Positions 41,775-51,591 of a stretch of DNA of 64,000 nucleotides are shown in pieces (positions within the stretch are counted from its first letter, which is position 1; every line of letters starts with the position of its first letter). Under the pieces are notes generated by a model. That model made no database searches and was not told the DNA's origin. It saw nothing but the letters and a program-made list of their open reading frames with translations. The translations under genes were made by a program, and so were the position numbers. Origin of the DNA: Oscillospiraceae bacterium (GTDB lineage Bacteria; Bacillota; Clostridia; Oscillospirales; Oscillospiraceae); assembly GCA_017436955.1 (NCBI GenBank), contig JAFSCD010000007.1, positions 1-64,000 of the forward strand, given 5' to 3'.

Positions 41775-42230
41775 AAGCCTTCCCCTGGGGGAAGGTGGCA
41801 CGGCGCAAGCCGTGACGGATGAGGGTAATAATATGAATAATCAAAAGATTTTACGTCTATCTCAAACCCTGCGCAAAAATATGACAAAGGAAGAGCGCCA
41901 TCTTTGGTACGATTTTCTGAAAACATATCCTGTGCAATTCAAACGGCAATATCCCATTGGCGGCTATATTGTTGACTTTTATTGTTATCAGGCAAAGCTG
42001 GTCGTCGAGCTGGACGGATCACAGCATTACGATCCGGAAGCTATTGCATACGACAAGCAAAGAACCGCTTATCTACAATCGCAAGGATTCAGTGTAATTC
42101 GCTTTACTAACCGAGATATTGCCGAACGATTTCGTTCCGTTTGTGAAGCCATTGACATTGTTGTAAATCAAAGACTTTGAGGCTAGCCCTCATCCGCCCC
42201 TTCGGGGCACCTTCCCCCAGGGGAAGGCTT
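41775..42230 (+). mobile_element. Putative mobile cassette: DUF559 gene between family A inverted ends
   Basis: The left end (41775-41825) and the right end (42187-42230) are inverted copies: a perfect inverted repeat of 23 nt that starts AAGCCTTCCCC and ends GGAAGGTG, then a second hairpin (GGCACGGC/GCCGTGAC left, GCCCCTTCGGGGC right), then GGATGAGGG. Between them is one gene with almost no other sequence. No clear target duplication is visible. The end structure is that of the non-coding family A elements at 21895, 24871 and 36659. Whether the cassette moves is an inference. Confidence 0.6.
41833..42180 (+). CDS. DUF559 endonuclease-domain protein (Vsr-like fold)
   Basis: 115 aa. The conserved LRKNMTKEERHLWYDFL start, FKRQYPIGGYIVDFYC and LVVELDGSQHY form a PD-(D/E)xK-type site: Asp in IVDF, Glu-x-Asp in VELDG, followed by Gln-His. 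DUF559 proteins are related to very-short-patch-repair endonucleases; the biological role is not known. The ribosome site is GATGAGGG, 7-8 nt before the ATG at 41833, and it is part of the repeat end itself. The protein has no DNA-recognition domain beyond the nuclease core. Confidence 0.85.
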   Translation: MNNQKILRLSQTLRKNMTKEERHLWYDFLKTYPVQFKRQYPIGGYIVDFYCYQAKLVVELDGSQHYDPEAIAYDKQRTAYLQSQGFSVIRFTNRDIAERFRSVCEAIDIVVNQRL

Positions 42231-42251
42231 AAGAAAGAAAAGGACATTACT

Positions 42252-42689
42252 ATGGAATTCATCACCAACTCCACCGCTGAGACCGAAGATATCGGTGCGG
42301 CATTGGGAAAGATCCTGACAGCAGGCACCGTCATCGCCTATGAAGGCGATCTGGGTGCCGGCAAGACCGCCTTTACCCGGGGTCTTGCCCGGGGTCTGGG
42401 CTGCACGGAGCAGGTCACCAGCCCCACCTATACCATCGTCAACGAATATCTGTCCGGGCGGCTTCCGCTGTTCCACTTTGATATGTACCGCCTCCACTCC
42501 TCCGATGACCTGTGGGACATCGGCTGGGAGGATTATCTGGAGCGCGGTGGCGTATGCGCCGTGGAATGGAGCGAAAATGTAGCCGACGCGCTGGAAAACC
42601 CCATCACCGTCCGGGTGGAAAAGCTGGATGCCGACAGCCGCCGCATCACCATTGAAGGAGGGATCGACCTTGCTGCTATTAGCCTTTGA
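42252..42689 (+). CDS. tsaE: tRNA threonylcarbamoyladenosine ATPase TsaE
   Basis: 145 aa. The P-loop GDLGAGKTAFTRGLA and the Walker B-like LFHFDMYRL are visible, with the final EWSENV block. TsaE works with TsaB-TsaD in making t6A37 on tRNA. The start at 42252 follows AAAAGGAC. It overlaps tsaB by 20 nt. Confidence 0.95.
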   Translation: MEFITNSTAETEDIGAALGKILTAGTVIAYEGDLGAGKTAFTRGLARGLGCTEQVTSPTYTIVNEYLSGRLPLFHFDMYRLHSSDDLWDIGWEDYLERGGVCAVEWSENVADALENPITVRVEKLDADSRRITIEGGIDLAAISL

Positions 42690-43371
42690 AACCTCGGCGA
42701 AAGCCGCCTCTGTTGCCCTCTTTGACGGCGAGATCCTGCTGGGCGAAAGCTATCAGAATACGGGGCTGACCCACAGCCAGACCCTGCTGGTTATGGCGCA
42801 GGAGCTGCTTTCCCAATGCAGAAAAACCCCTGCGGATGTGCAGGCTGTGGCTGTTGCCAACGGTCCGGGCAGCTTTACCGGCGTGCGCATCGGCGTTGCC
42901 GCTGCCAAGGGCTTCGCCTGGGGCAGCGATATCCCCTGCTACGGTGTCAGCACCCTGGAAGCCATGGCGCTGGGTCTGGGTGCCTATGACGGCATCGTCT
43001 GCCCCGTTATGGACGCACGCAGAAGCCAGGTCTACAACGCGCTTTTTGATGCAAGTCCGGCTGGGCTTGTCCGCACCGCGCCTGACCGGGCAATTTCCCT
43101 TGCGGAGCTGGGTGAAGAACTGAAAAATGCAAAAAAACCCATTTTTCTTGTTGGCGACGGCAGCAAACTGTGCTATGATACCCTTAAGGACACCGTTCCC
43201 GGTCTGGTTCTGCCGCCCCAGCACCGGATGCACCAGCGCGCTCTGGGTGTGGGTCTGGCTGCGCTGCAGCAAATTGCCGCCGGCGACAGCGGTGACGGCA
43301 ACGCCCTTGCGCCCAATTACCTGCGCTTAAGCCAGGCAGAACGGGAACGCCTGGAACGGGAAAATAAATAG
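42670..43371 (+). CDS. tsaB: tRNA threonylcarbamoyladenosine protein TsaB
   Basis: 233 aa. The N-terminus LLLAFETSAKAASVAL, the NGPGSFTGVRIGVAAAKG block and PVMDARRSQVYNALF are typical of TsaB. I choose a TTG start at 42670, in the overlap with tsaE, because AAGGAGG stands 8 nt before it; no ATG fits. rimI and tsaD, often next in this operon, are not in the window. Confidence 0.92.
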   Translation: MLLLAFETSAKAASVALFDGEILLGESYQNTGLTHSQTLLVMAQELLSQCRKTPADVQAVAVANGPGSFTGVRIGVAAAKGFAWGSDIPCYGVSTLEAMALGLGAYDGIVCPVMDARRSQVYNALFDASPAGLVRTAPDRAISLAELGEELKNAKKPIFLVGDGSKLCYDTLKDTVPGLVLPPQHRMHQRALGVGLAALQQIAAGDSGDGNALAPNYLRLSQAERERLERENK

Positions 43372-43445
43372 CGCCCAATGTCGTTCCGCTGGGGATGACA
43401 AAACCTATTTTCATTTATATTTTCATAAAAAGGAGATAGATCACC

Positions 43446-44075
43446 ATGTCCACTGTTACTGTCCTCGACCATCCTCTGATCCAGCACAAGCTGGCGATCC
43501 TGCGCAGCAAGAACACCCCCGTTAAGGAATTCCGCGAGCTGGTCAGCGAGATCTCCGGTCTGATGTGCTACGAAGCCACCCGCAATCTGCCCCTGAAGGA
43601 GGTTCAGGTAGAGACCCCCATCTGCACCGCTACCTGCCGGGTGCTGGCAGGCAAGAAGCTGGCGATCGTGCCCATTCTCCGTGCCGGTTTGGGAATGGTG
43701 GACAAGATGGTGGATCTGATCCCCTCTGCCAAGATCGGTCATATCGGTCTGTACCGCGACCCCGAGACCCATCTGCCTGTCGAGTACTACTGCAAGCTGC
43801 CCGAGGATATTGAAAACCGTCAGGTTTTCGTGGTGGATCCCATGCTGGCAACCGGCGGCAGCGCCATTGCTGCCATTGACTTTTTGAAGAAGCGTGGCTG
43901 CAAGCATATCATTATGATGAATATCATCGGCTGCCCCGAGGGCGTCAAGGCCGTCCAGGATGCCCATCCGGATGTGGATATCTATCTGGCGGCTATGGAC
44001 GAAAAGCTGAACGATCACGCCTACATCGTGCCCGGTCTGGGCGACGCCGGCGACCGCATCTTCGGCACGAAGTAA
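43446..44075 (+). CDS. upp: Uracil phosphoribosyltransferase
   Basis: 209 aa. The PRPP motif [16 protein letters not shown] and the uracil-binding C-terminus [17 protein letters not shown] are diagnostic. It recycles uracil to UMP. AAAGGAG precedes the ATG. A CAATGTCGTTCC hairpin repeat (43378-43400) lies upstream, and a strong terminator follows. Confidence 0.97.
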   Translation: MSTVTVLDHPLIQHKLAILRSKNTPVKEFRELVSEISGLMCYEATRNLPLKEVQVETPICTATCRVLAGKKLAIVPILRAGLGMVDKMVDLIPSAKIGHIGLYRDPETHLPVEYYCKLPEDIENRQVFVVDPMLATGGSAIAAIDFLKKRGCKHIIMMNIIGCPEGVKAVQDAHPDVDIYLAAMDEKLNDHAYIVPGLGDAGDRIFGTK

Positions 44076-44085
44076 ATAAAAATAT

Positions 44086-44120
44086 AAGGGACTGTTGCCT
44101 GATCGCAACAGTCCCTTTTT
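44086..44120 (+). terminator. Intrinsic terminator after upp
   Basis: GGGACTGTTGC / GCAACAGTCCC stem followed by TTTTT. Confidence 0.92.
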
Positions 44121-44141
44121 CTTGCTTTTGCCGCACCCTCG

Positions 44142-44263
44142 GCCCCCTCACTGAGGGGGCTGGCAGAAATCTCTGATTTCTGCCTGGGGGAGTGTCCTAA
44201 AGTACCAACGACACTCCCTCCGTCTTCGCCTCCGGCGAATCCACCTCCCTCACTGAGGGAGGC
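44142..44263. repeat. Family B palindromic element, full copy
   Basis: Left end: GCCCCCTCACTGAGGGGGC, GCAGAAATC/GATTTCTGC hairpin, TGGGGGAGTGTC. Right end, inverted: CCTCCCTCACTGAGGGAGG, TTCGCC/GGCGAA hairpin, GGAGGGAGTGTCG. The two ends are separated by only about 15 nt. No ORF. Confidence 0.75.
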
Positions 44264-44275
44264 AAAGGGGATCCT

Positions 44276-44959
44276 TTATTCTTTAGCCTTCAACTGTATC
44301 ATCAGCAGGTAGATGGCGCTGCTGAGGCGGTTGAGCAGGCGCAGCAGGTCTGTCCGGGTGGGATTTCCCTTTGCATCCGTAAATGCCACCACCGCCGCCA
44401 GCTCCACCTGCCGTGCGATACACCGGGCGCGGTTGAGCAGCAAGATCTTGTCCCCATCGGTGTGTGCCGGCATAAAATGGGGCTGACCGTAATACTCCTG
44501 GGGCAGATGGCTGTGCCTGCGCAGCTCCTGCTCCGTAAGTCCGAGGAGCTTGCGCTCCGCAATCGGCTCATCCAGCACCTCGCACCGCAGAAGATACCGG
44601 GCGGTATCCAGAATATCCTGCAGCTGCGCAGAAAATTCCGGCACTTTTAGTTGACATAACACCAGTTCTGCTTCCAGCAGATCCATTTTCCCCCGAAATT
44701 CGATCCGGGGATGGGTCTTGCTGACCAGAATATTCCCGTTCAAGTGGGTCATATGCTCCGGCTTCTCCTCAAGATACGCGCCATTTTCCAGCACATACCG
44801 CTCCGGTCTTGCCTGCTCTGCCGGCAGGATCTCGATCCGCTCCCGCCGCAGATAATCCCTTGCGCCGGAGGTCAGCTGATCCTTCGGCGAGAGATAAAAC
44901 ACCCGCTTTCCGTCCCGGTTGCGGATATTATCCCGGACGTTTTGCTCTGTAAAAAGCAT
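44276..44959 (-). CDS. eutT: ATP:cob(I)alamin adenosyltransferase, EutT-type
   Basis: 227 aa. It aligns in order with EutT proteins (N-terminal TEQNVRDNI, PKDQLTSGARDYLRRERIEIL, LDTARYLLRCEV). It makes adenosylcobalamin for EutBC. The HX11CCX2C metal site of class I EutT is not present: the His in THPRIEF is followed by a single Cys, so this is probably a class II enzyme. Last gene of the eut operon; its ATG overlaps the eutM stop (TGATG). Confidence 0.82.
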   Translation of the reverse strand: MLFTEQNVRDNIRNRDGKRVFYLSPKDQLTSGARDYLRRERIEILPAEQARPERYVLENGAYLEEKPEHMTHLNGNILVSKTHPRIEFRGKMDLLEAELVLCQLKVPEFSAQLQDILDTARYLLRCEVLDEPIAERKLLGLTEQELRRHSHLPQEYYGQPHFMPAHTDGDKILLLNRARCIARQVELAAVVAFTDAKGNPTRTDLLRLLNRLSSAIYLLMIQLKAKE

Positions 44960-45261
44960 CAGGCCTTAGGCGCGGCGCCGCCCTTGCGACCGTTGGGCAG
45001 AATGGCATCCACCTCGGTGTGGGGACGGGCGATCACGTGGACGGAGATCAGCTCGCCCACCTTTTCCGCAGCGGCTGCGCCGGCATCCGTTGCCGCTTTC
45101 ACCGCACCCACGTCACCGCGAACCATCACGGTCACCAGACCGCCGCCCACCTGCTCCTTGCCCACCAGCTGTACATTGGCGGATTTCACCATAGCATCCG
45201 CCGCTTCAATGGCACCGATGAGACCCTTCGTTTCGATCATACCCAAAGAATTCGTATCCAT
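44959..45261 (-). CDS. eutM: BMC shell hexamer protein, EutM/PduA-type
   Basis: 100 aa single BMC domain: [26 protein letters not shown], then [39 protein letters not shown]. It forms the hexagonal sheet of the microcompartment shell. It is the only standard BMC-H gene in the locus. The ATG at 45261 is favoured over 45267 because AAAGGAG is then at 8 nt spacing. Confidence 0.95.
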   Translation of the reverse strand: MDTNSLGMIETKGLIGAIEAADAMVKSANVQLVGKEQVGGGLVTVMVRGDVGAVKAATDAGAAAAEKVGELISVHVIARPHTEVDAILPNGRKGGAAPKA

Positions 45262-45274
45262 TTTCATAACTCCT

Positions 45275-46699
45275 TTAATGTTTCAGTTTTTCCAAGATCC
45301 GCGCGGTCAACAGCTCCACCAGGTCGCTGTCCACAGCCTTGTGCGTCTGTCTTTCGGCATCCCATGCCACCCGGCGAATGTTGATCAGATCCAGCGGCGA
45401 AATATTATTGGACGATGCGCTGCCGCCTACCGCACCGCAGCCTAAAGTCAGCGCCGGGAACAGCTTCGTGGTTGCACCGATGCCACCCAATGCCGCCGGC
45501 GTATTCACCAGAAACCGGGACACCGGGATCTGCAGCGCAAACCTGCGCACCACTTCCTTATCCTCCGCGTGCATGGCGAAGGTGTGACCGCTGCCCTCGT
45601 GGGTCAGCACCTCGATAGCCTTTTTCAGCACCGCGTCCTCGCTGTCCATCACAAAAAACGCCAGCACCGGACACAGCTTTTCCATAGAATAAGGTCGGGT
45701 AGGACCTGCCTCCTGCTCCCGTGCCACCAGGATTTTGGTGCTGTCGGGAACGGAAAAGCCCGCCATTTTCGCCAGTTGCGTCGCCGGTCTGCCCACGATC
45801 TCCGGATTCAGCGCACCGCTGGGTCGGAACAGCAGCTTCGCCAGGCTGCCGGCTTCCCGGGTATCCATAAAGTAAAAGCCCTGGCGCTGCGCCTCCTCCC
45901 GGACGGTCATCTCCATATCCTTTTCCACGATGATGCTCTGCTCCGAAGCGCAGACCGTGCCGTAATCAAAGCTCTTCGACCGCAGAATACACCCGATCGC
46001 CTTTTTTACATCGGCGCTGTGGTGGATATACGCCGGTCCGTTGCCGGCACCCACACCGATGGCCGGCTTGCCGGAGGAATAGGCGGAGCGCACCATAGCC
46101 GGACCGCCGGTCGCCAGGATCAGCCGCACCTCGTCAGCCTGCATCAGCTCCTGACAGCCTGCCATGGACGGAATACTCAGGCAGCTGATACAGCCGGCAG
46201 GCGCACCTGCCTTCTCTGCGGCTGCCGCCACCACCTTTGCCGCCTGCAGCGTGCAGGCTGCCGCCTTGGGATGGGGCGAAAACACGATGGCGTTGCCGCT
46301 TTTCAGCGCGATCATCGCCTTGTAGCACACGGTAGAGGTGGGATTTGTGCTGGGTACGATGGCGGCGATAACGCCCACGCTCACGCCGATCTCCCACAGC
46401 CGGTTTTCCGTATCCTCGCGCAGGATCCCCACGGTTTTCATTCCCCGGGTCGCCTCCGCCACGGTTTCGGAGGCAAATTTATTTTTCGTAATTTTATCGG
46501 AAACATTACCGAATCCGGTTTCCTCCACCGCTTTTTCCGCCAGCACACGGGCTGCGGCAGAAAAATCCTTCGCCATTTGCTCCACGATGCTGTCAAGCTG
46601 CTGCTGGGTCATATTTGCCAGCAGCTTTTGCGCCTTTTCCGCCTGACGGCACAGCGCTCTTGCCTCCTGCCGTGCCGCCAGATCCTTATCAAATTCCAT
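45275..46699 (-). CDS. eutE: Acetaldehyde dehydrogenase (CoA-acylating)
   Basis: 474 aa aldehyde-dehydrogenase fold. Catalytic Cys in [16 protein letters not shown] region [29 protein letters not shown], and [10 protein letters not shown]. It oxidises acetaldehyde to acetyl-CoA inside the compartment. The N-terminal 20 residues are an amphipathic, Ala/Arg-rich helix, possibly an encapsulation signal. GGAGG precedes the ATG. A PduP-like alternative is possible but the neighbours are all eut. Confidence 0.92.
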   Translation of the reverse strand: MEFDKDLAARQEARALCRQAEKAQKLLANMTQQQLDSIVEQMAKDFSAAARVLAEKAVEETGFGNVSDKITKNKFASETVAEATRGMKTVGILREDTENRLWEIGVSVGVIAAIVPSTNPTSTVCYKAMIALKSGNAIVFSPHPKAAACTLQAAKVVAAAAEKAGAPAGCISCLSIPSMAGCQELMQADEVRLILATGGPAMVRSAYSSGKPAIGVGAGNGPAYIHHSADVKKAIGCILRSKSFDYGTVCASEQSIIVEKDMEMTVREEAQRQGFYFMDTREAGSLAKLLFRPSGALNPEIVGRPATQLAKMAGFSVPDSTKILVAREQEAGPTRPYSMEKLCPVLAFFVMDSEDAVLKKAIEVLTHEGSGHTFAMHAEDKEVVRRFALQIPVSRFLVNTPAALGGIGATTKLFPALTLGCGAVGGSASSNNISPLDLINIRRVAWDAERQTHKAVDSDLVELLTARILEKLKH

Positions 46700-46711
46700 A
46701 GTTTTCCTCCG

Positions 46712-47335
46712 TTATCCTGGACTTTGCGCCACCTGCGCAACGGCGGCGGCAAAAGCAGCACAGGCCGCTTCGCAGGCAGATTGGGTACCGCCGAGCAAGC
46801 CGCCGCCGAAATTGGTCTCGCTGGGCGGCGTATACAGCTTGCACAGCGTAACATCCGCCGCCTTCAGCGCCGCATCCATGGCGTACATCGCTTCCAGTGG
46901 CGGCGCGATGAGATATGCCACAGAGCTTCCCAATTCCACCTCTGCCTCCCGGGCCAGAAACGAGCCCACGCTTGCCACCGTATGCGCCAGATACGGCACG
47001 CCGTTTGCCTCTTCAAAGCCGATGCTCTCCAGCGCTGTCAGCGCCGCTTCCATACCGCTGCGGACAGCGCCGGGGGTCGCGCCCGAAAGGATGCCGATGA
47101 CCTCGCCGGCGTTGGGAGTGGTTGCGTTGGCGGCGCCGGCATAGAAGCTCCTGCCGTAGCACACCCGGACGTCGGCAGCCTTCGTTGCCGCATCCAGTGC
47201 GATATAGGTCGCGTCATCGCAGTCGGTGGTCAGCAGCCCCAGGCTGGGATGCTCCTTTCCTGCCCCCAGCCCCTTACGCAGAGCCGGGGCTACATTATTC
47301 AGATATTTTACCGCCAGCACCTTCACTGGGATCAT
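46712..47335 (-). CDS. eutL: BMC shell trimer protein EutL
   Basis: 207 aa with two fused BMC-like halves, N-terminal [20 protein letters not shown] and C-terminal [28 protein letters not shown]. EutL trimers form a gated pore. Its ATG at 47335 lies inside the eutC end with GGAGGG 6 nt upstream, and the genes overlap by 4 nt. Confidence 0.93.
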   Translation of the reverse strand: MIPVKVLAVKYLNNVAPALRKGLGAGKEHPSLGLLTTDCDDATYIALDAATKAADVRVCYGRSFYAGAANATTPNAGEVIGILSGATPGAVRSGMEAALTALESIGFEEANGVPYLAHTVASVGSFLAREAEVELGSSVAYLIAPPLEAMYAMDAALKAADVTLCKLYTPPSETNFGGGLLGGTQSACEAACAAFAAAVAQVAQSPG

Positions 47336-48216
47336 TGGCTTCCCTCCAGATACAGCCCCACGCCGGACACTTTCTTCTTCAGTATGGTGTCGATCAGCTC
47401 CGCAATATGGGCGCCGGCCTCCACTGCCGGCGTGCCCTGGGCGTGGATATTGCTGACCACCGTCCGGGCCGCCTCCGCCACGCCGGTATGGGGCTTATAG
47501 GTGATATAGGCAGACATGCTCTTGTCTGTCACCAGGCCCGGGCGCTCGCCCACCAGCATACACACCAGCTCACACCCGGTAATATCTCCCACCGCGTCGC
47601 CGGCACCTACCCGGCAATAGCGGACGAACAAGGTCTTGCCCAGTTCAATACCCCTTGCCTTCAAACCGTCCCGGATCGCCGCAAGGCAATCCATGGCGTT
47701 GGTCTGGCAAGCCGCCGAGGACAGCCCGTCGCCGATGACGATCTGCACCTTGGGCGTACCGGAAACGGCACTTTTGATGATCTTCGTGTTTTCTTCATCA
47801 AAGCGCCTGCCCTTGTCGGGACGGGTCAGATATTCGTCCTTGTCCTTACACCGGGTCTGCACCGCCACAAGACCGTTTTCCCTGGCAAAATCCTCGCTGA
47901 CCTGGGAAAACACCGCATCCTGCGCTGCGGCGTGATCCGCCCGGAAGCGGAGCATCGTCAGGGTCTTGTACCGGGCGCCGGCTCTGCCGGAGCCAAGGCG
48001 CGCCGGGGTCTTTTGCTTCATTTTCTGATATTTTTCCCCGTCTGCCGGCGCATCCACCAGATAGAGCTTCCGCAGATCCAGCTTGGTCACGTCCGGCACA
48101 AAATCCCCATCGTGATAGTTTGTCCTTTCCGGCTGGGGACCGGGGCTTGTGGGCTTATAGTCACTGCCCTTTACCATGGGTTCCACCTTCAGCGATCCCA
48201 AAATCTCGGCAATCAT
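47332..48216 (-). CDS. eutC: Ethanolamine ammonia-lyase small subunit
   Basis: 294 aa. The cobalamin-binding light-chain phrases [40 protein letters not shown] (IVIGDGLSS), [11 protein letters not shown] and [18 protein letters not shown] are present. With EutB it splits ethanolamine into acetaldehyde and ammonia. It starts 39 nt after eutB. Confidence 0.96.
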   Translation of the reverse strand: MIAEILGSLKVEPMVKGSDYKPTSPGPQPERTNYHDGDFVPDVTKLDLRKLYLVDAPADGEKYQKMKQKTPARLGSGRAGARYKTLTMLRFRADHAAAQDAVFSQVSEDFARENGLVAVQTRCKDKDEYLTRPDKGRRFDEENTKIIKSAVSGTPKVQIVIGDGLSSAACQTNAMDCLAAIRDGLKARGIELGKTLFVRYCRVGAGDAVGDITGCELVCMLVGERPGLVTDKSMSAYITYKPHTGVAEAARTVVSNIHAQGTPAVEAGAHIAELIDTILKKKVSGVGLYLEGSQ

Positions 48217-48255
48217 CGTGCTTAATTCCTGCTTATTGATAACTGTTCACCCCTT

Positions 48256-49620
48256 TCAAAACAGCAAGCTGGAGCCGTCGCCGGCCTTTTTCGTCAGCCT
48301 GCCATTTTCGATAAAGCCCATTTTCTCCAGCCACCGCTGAAATTCCGGGATCGCCGTCTTACCGGTGATCTCCCGCAGGGCAGCAGTTTCCCGGAAGCCG
48401 GTGGTCTGATAATTGAGCATAATATCGTCGCCGTGGGGGATGCCCATAAAATAGTTGCACCCTGCCATGGTCAGCAGCGCCGCCAGATTCTCGATGTCGT
48501 TCTGGTCGGCCTTCATGTGATTGGTGTAGCAGCAATCGCAGCCCATGGAAATACCGGTGAGCTTGCCCATAAAATGATCCTCCAGACCGGCTCTCGTCAC
48601 CTGCCGGGCATCATAAAGATATTCCGGTCCGATGAAGCCCACCACCGTATTGACGAGGAAGGGCTGAAAATGCCTGGCGAAGCCGTAGCACCGCGCCTCC
48701 ATGGTCACCTGATCCGTATCAAAATGGGCGTCGGAGGACAGCTCCGAGCCCTGCCCCGTTTCAAAATACATCACGTTGGGTCCCTCTGCGGTGCCGTCAC
48801 GCAGCAGTAATTGCCGGGCTTCTTCCAGCGTTGCCGCGTTGAAGCCGAAGGCTTCGTTGCCCTTTTCCGACCCGGCGATGGACTGGAAGATCAAATCGCA
48901 GGGTGCGCCGTCACGCACCGCCTTGATCTGGGCGGTGACGTGCGCCAGCACGCAGATCTGGGTGGGGATCTCCCAATGCTCCTTGATCTCCTGGAAGCGC
49001 CGCAGCACCTTACCCACCTGCTCCGGACTGTCCGTAACGGGATTCAAGCCGATCACCGCGTCGCCTGCGCCGAAGCTCAAGCCTTCCAGCGTGGACGCCG
49101 TAATGCCTTCCGGGTCATCCGTGGTATGATTGGGCTGCAGCCGGCAGGAAAGCGTCCCCGGCAGACCAATGGTGGTATTGCAGTGGGCGGTGACGGTGAT
49201 TTTATTGGCGGCATAGATAAGGTCCAGGTTGCTCATCAGCTTGCATACCGCCGCCACCATTTCCGAGGTCAGCCCCCGGCTCAATTTGCGGATGTCATCG
49301 CCGGAGGTTTCCTCACTTAGTATCCACTCCCGCAGGTCGCTGACCGTCCAGTTTCTGATCTTCTGATACACCTTTTCGTTGACACCGTCCTGAATAATCC
49401 GGGTCACCTCATCGTCCTCATAGGGCACGGCAGGATTTTCCCGCAAGTCCCCCAGGGTCAGCGCGGAGAGCACCACCTTCGCCGCCACCCGTTCCTGGGC
49501 GGTCTCCGCCGCCAGACCTGCCAGCTTGTCGCCGGTTTTCTCCTCATTTGCCTTGGCAAGCACCTGCCTGATATCCCGAAAGGCGTATGTTTTTCCTGAT
49601 AATGTGGTTTTTAGCAGCAT
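48256..49620 (-). CDS. eutB: Ethanolamine ammonia-lyase large subunit
   Basis: 454 aa, usual length. It begins MLLKTTLSGKTYAFRDIRQVLAKANEEKTGD, and has GDAVIGLNPVTDSPEQV, GSEKGNEAFGFN, FETGQGSELSSDAHFDTDQ and GCDCCYTNHMKAD. TIM-barrel heavy chain that holds the substrate and the adenosylcobalamin radical chemistry. AGGAGG precedes the ATG. Confidence 0.97.
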   Translation of the reverse strand: MLLKTTLSGKTYAFRDIRQVLAKANEEKTGDKLAGLAAETAQERVAAKVVLSALTLGDLRENPAVPYEDDEVTRIIQDGVNEKVYQKIRNWTVSDLREWILSEETSGDDIRKLSRGLTSEMVAAVCKLMSNLDLIYAANKITVTAHCNTTIGLPGTLSCRLQPNHTTDDPEGITASTLEGLSFGAGDAVIGLNPVTDSPEQVGKVLRRFQEIKEHWEIPTQICVLAHVTAQIKAVRDGAPCDLIFQSIAGSEKGNEAFGFNAATLEEARQLLLRDGTAEGPNVMYFETGQGSELSSDAHFDTDQVTMEARCYGFARHFQPFLVNTVVGFIGPEYLYDARQVTRAGLEDHFMGKLTGISMGCDCCYTNHMKADQNDIENLAALLTMAGCNYFMGIPHGDDIMLNYQTTGFRETAALREITGKTAIPEFQRWLEKMGFIENGRLTKKAGDGSSLLF

Positions 49621-49636
49621 AAAAATCCTCCTGTCC

Positions 49637-50731
49637 CTATGCCATCTTTGGATGGAATCTCTCGCCGCGGGTCAGCAAAATCGCCACCGCCGCCGCGCTG
49701 ATACCGCCTACCAGCTTACCGGCGATCACCGCCGTCAGCATTTGGGGCGCAAAGCCGGCGGTAAAGCCCAGATGGTCGCCAAACACAAACGCCGCCGACA
49801 CGGCGAAGGCGATATTCACCACTTTTCCCCGGTTGTCCATATCCTTCACCATACCGAAGGTAGCGATGGAATTGGCAAGGCTTGCCACCAAGCCGGCAGC
49901 CGCGGTGTCATTGATACCCAGAAGCCCACCCAGCTTCAGCAGCGGCTTTTTCAGCAGCGCCGTCACCGCAAATACCAGCGGAAACGCGCCTGCCAGCACG
50001 ATGGCGATGGCGCCAACGGTTTCAAAGCCTTCGCTGATGGGCGCAAGCCCGGGAATGAGGGAAACCCCGGTCAACGTCTCCAGAATGGAAGCCGCCAGAC
50101 CGATGGCCACCACCGCCACTACGCCCTTGCCGAACCAGCCGAAGCCCTTTATCATCCATTTTTCCGCTTTCCAAAGCCCCAGAGCGATCAGCGCCGCGAT
50201 AATGACGATGGGAATGAGATTGCGCAGCACCATCAAAAGCTCAAAGCCTGCCACGATGCCGCCGATCAGCACGCCCAGAGGAATGGTGACGATGCCGCAA
50301 AGGATGCCCTTCGCCATCGCCGCCTGATCCTCTTCCTGCAAGATCCCCAGCGCCACCGGGATGGTAAATACGATGGTGGCGCCCAGCATAGAGCCGGTGA
50401 GAACGCCGCCCAGAAGCGCCGCCTGACGATCCCCGGTCATTTCCATCGCCAGAGCGCCGCCGCCCATATCGCAGGCTAAGATCGTACCGGCGAACATGGC
50501 CGGGTCAGCCCCTAAAAAGCGGTACACCGGTACTACCACCGGCTCCAGAACATCTGCCAGCACCGGCGCCAGCACGATGATGCCAACCATAGCCATCGCC
50601 AGCGAGCCCATCGCCAGAATACCGTTTTCAAATTCCGCGCCGATGCCGATCTTGTTGCCGAAGATCCGGTCGATGGCACCCAGCAGCGCAAACACCGCCA
50701 TCACCGCAATGAGTATTTCATGGGCAGACAT
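49637..50731 (-). CDS. eutH: Ethanolamine transporter EutH
   Basis: 364 aa, about eleven membrane segments. The phrases FALLGAIDRIFGNKIGIGAEFENGILAMGSLA and TILACDMGGGALAMEM are typical. It imports ethanolamine. It lies between eutN and eutB. Confidence 0.95.
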   Translation of the reverse strand: MSAHEILIAVMAVFALLGAIDRIFGNKIGIGAEFENGILAMGSLAMAMVGIIVLAPVLADVLEPVVVPVYRFLGADPAMFAGTILACDMGGGALAMEMTGDRQAALLGGVLTGSMLGATIVFTIPVALGILQEEDQAAMAKGILCGIVTIPLGVLIGGIVAGFELLMVLRNLIPIVIIAALIALGLWKAEKWMIKGFGWFGKGVVAVVAIGLAASILETLTGVSLIPGLAPISEGFETVGAIAIVLAGAFPLVFAVTALLKKPLLKLGGLLGINDTAAAGLVASLANSIATFGMVKDMDNRGKVVNIAFAVSAAFVFGDHLGFTAGFAPQMLTAVIAGKLVGGISAAAVAILLTRGERFHPKMA

Positions 50732-50733
50732 AT

Positions 50734-50973
50734 CTACTCCCCCTTATTGGCATCCAGAATCGCCACGATGACCGCGTCCACCGGCGCTTCCATACAGTAC
50801 CGGGCTGCGGTTTTTCCGAACACTACCAGCACCCGGTCTCCCACACCGGCACCCACCTGATCCGATGCCACGATTTTCCCGTCGTCCATATCCACCGTCA
50901 AAAAGGTCTGCCGGTGCAGACAGTCCGCTTTTCGGGTCGCCCATACCGAGCCGGTCACAATTCCCGTTTTCAA
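50734..50973 (-). CDS. eutN: BMC shell pentamer protein, EutN/CcmL
   Basis: 79 aa. It begins MKTGIVTGSVWATRKADCLHRQTFLTVD and has VGAGVGDRVLVVFGKTAARY and APVDAVIVAILD, the EutN/CcmL/PduN signature. Pentamers close the vertices of the shell. It overlaps the pduL stop by 4 nt. Confidence 0.95.
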   Translation of the reverse strand: MKTGIVTGSVWATRKADCLHRQTFLTVDMDDGKIVASDQVGAGVGDRVLVVFGKTAARYCMEAPVDAVIVAILDANKGE

Positions 50974-51590
50974 TCCGATTCCTCCTCTAAAATTCTGCCC
51001 AGATCGCCGTTTCGGAAGCCGCAGGCATTAGCTTCGTCATAGTCCAGATGCACAAAATCCGCGAATTTTTCCGACACCCGCACCGTAACCGCATCGAAGA
51101 TCAAGGGTCTGTCCGTAAAGACCTGCAGCTTCACATCCTGCTTGTCCCTTACCTTCAGCCGTTTTGCTGTTTCCGGGGTCAGATGAATGTGCCGCTTGGC
51201 ACAGATGACCCCCTGCCGCAGCTCCACTTGCCCCCGGTTTCCCCGTAGGATCGCGCCGGGCGTGCCATCCACATCCCCCGACAGCCGCAGCGCAGGCGTG
51301 ATGCCCAGCGCCCTGCCGTCGGTAAGGGAGATCTCCACCTGCCCTTCGGGTCTTTCCGGTCCCAGCACCGCCACGTTTTCAAACTGCCCCTTGGGACCCA
51401 CCAGCGTCACTCTTTCGTTTGCCAGATACTGCCCCGGCTGGGACAAGGGTCTTTTGGGTGTCAGGCCGTGACCGAATAAGGTCATTGCCTGCTCCTTCGT
51501 AATATGCACGTGCCGCCCGGAAGCCTCCAGCGGCACAAACAGCCGCGAGATCACCGCTTCCAGCACAGCCTGAAGCTCTGTATTTTCCAC
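50970..51590 (-). CDS. pduL: Phosphate propanoyl/acetyltransferase, PduL-type
   Basis: 206 aa. The zinc-binding His motifs RHVHIT and AKRHIHLT are seen, with PGQYLANERVTLVGPKG between. It swaps CoA and phosphate on acetyl-CoA from EutE so that CoA is recycled and acetyl phosphate made. It takes the place of EutD here. It is 1 nt downstream of eutA. Confidence 0.93.
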   Translation of the reverse strand: MENTELQAVLEAVISRLFVPLEASGRHVHITKEQAMTLFGHGLTPKRPLSQPGQYLANERVTLVGPKGQFENVAVLGPERPEGQVEISLTDGRALGITPALRLSGDVDGTPGAILRGNRGQVELRQGVICAKRHIHLTPETAKRLKVRDKQDVKLQVFTDRPLIFDAVTVRVSEKFADFVHLDYDEANACGFRNGDLGRILEEESD

Positions 51591-51591
51591 A

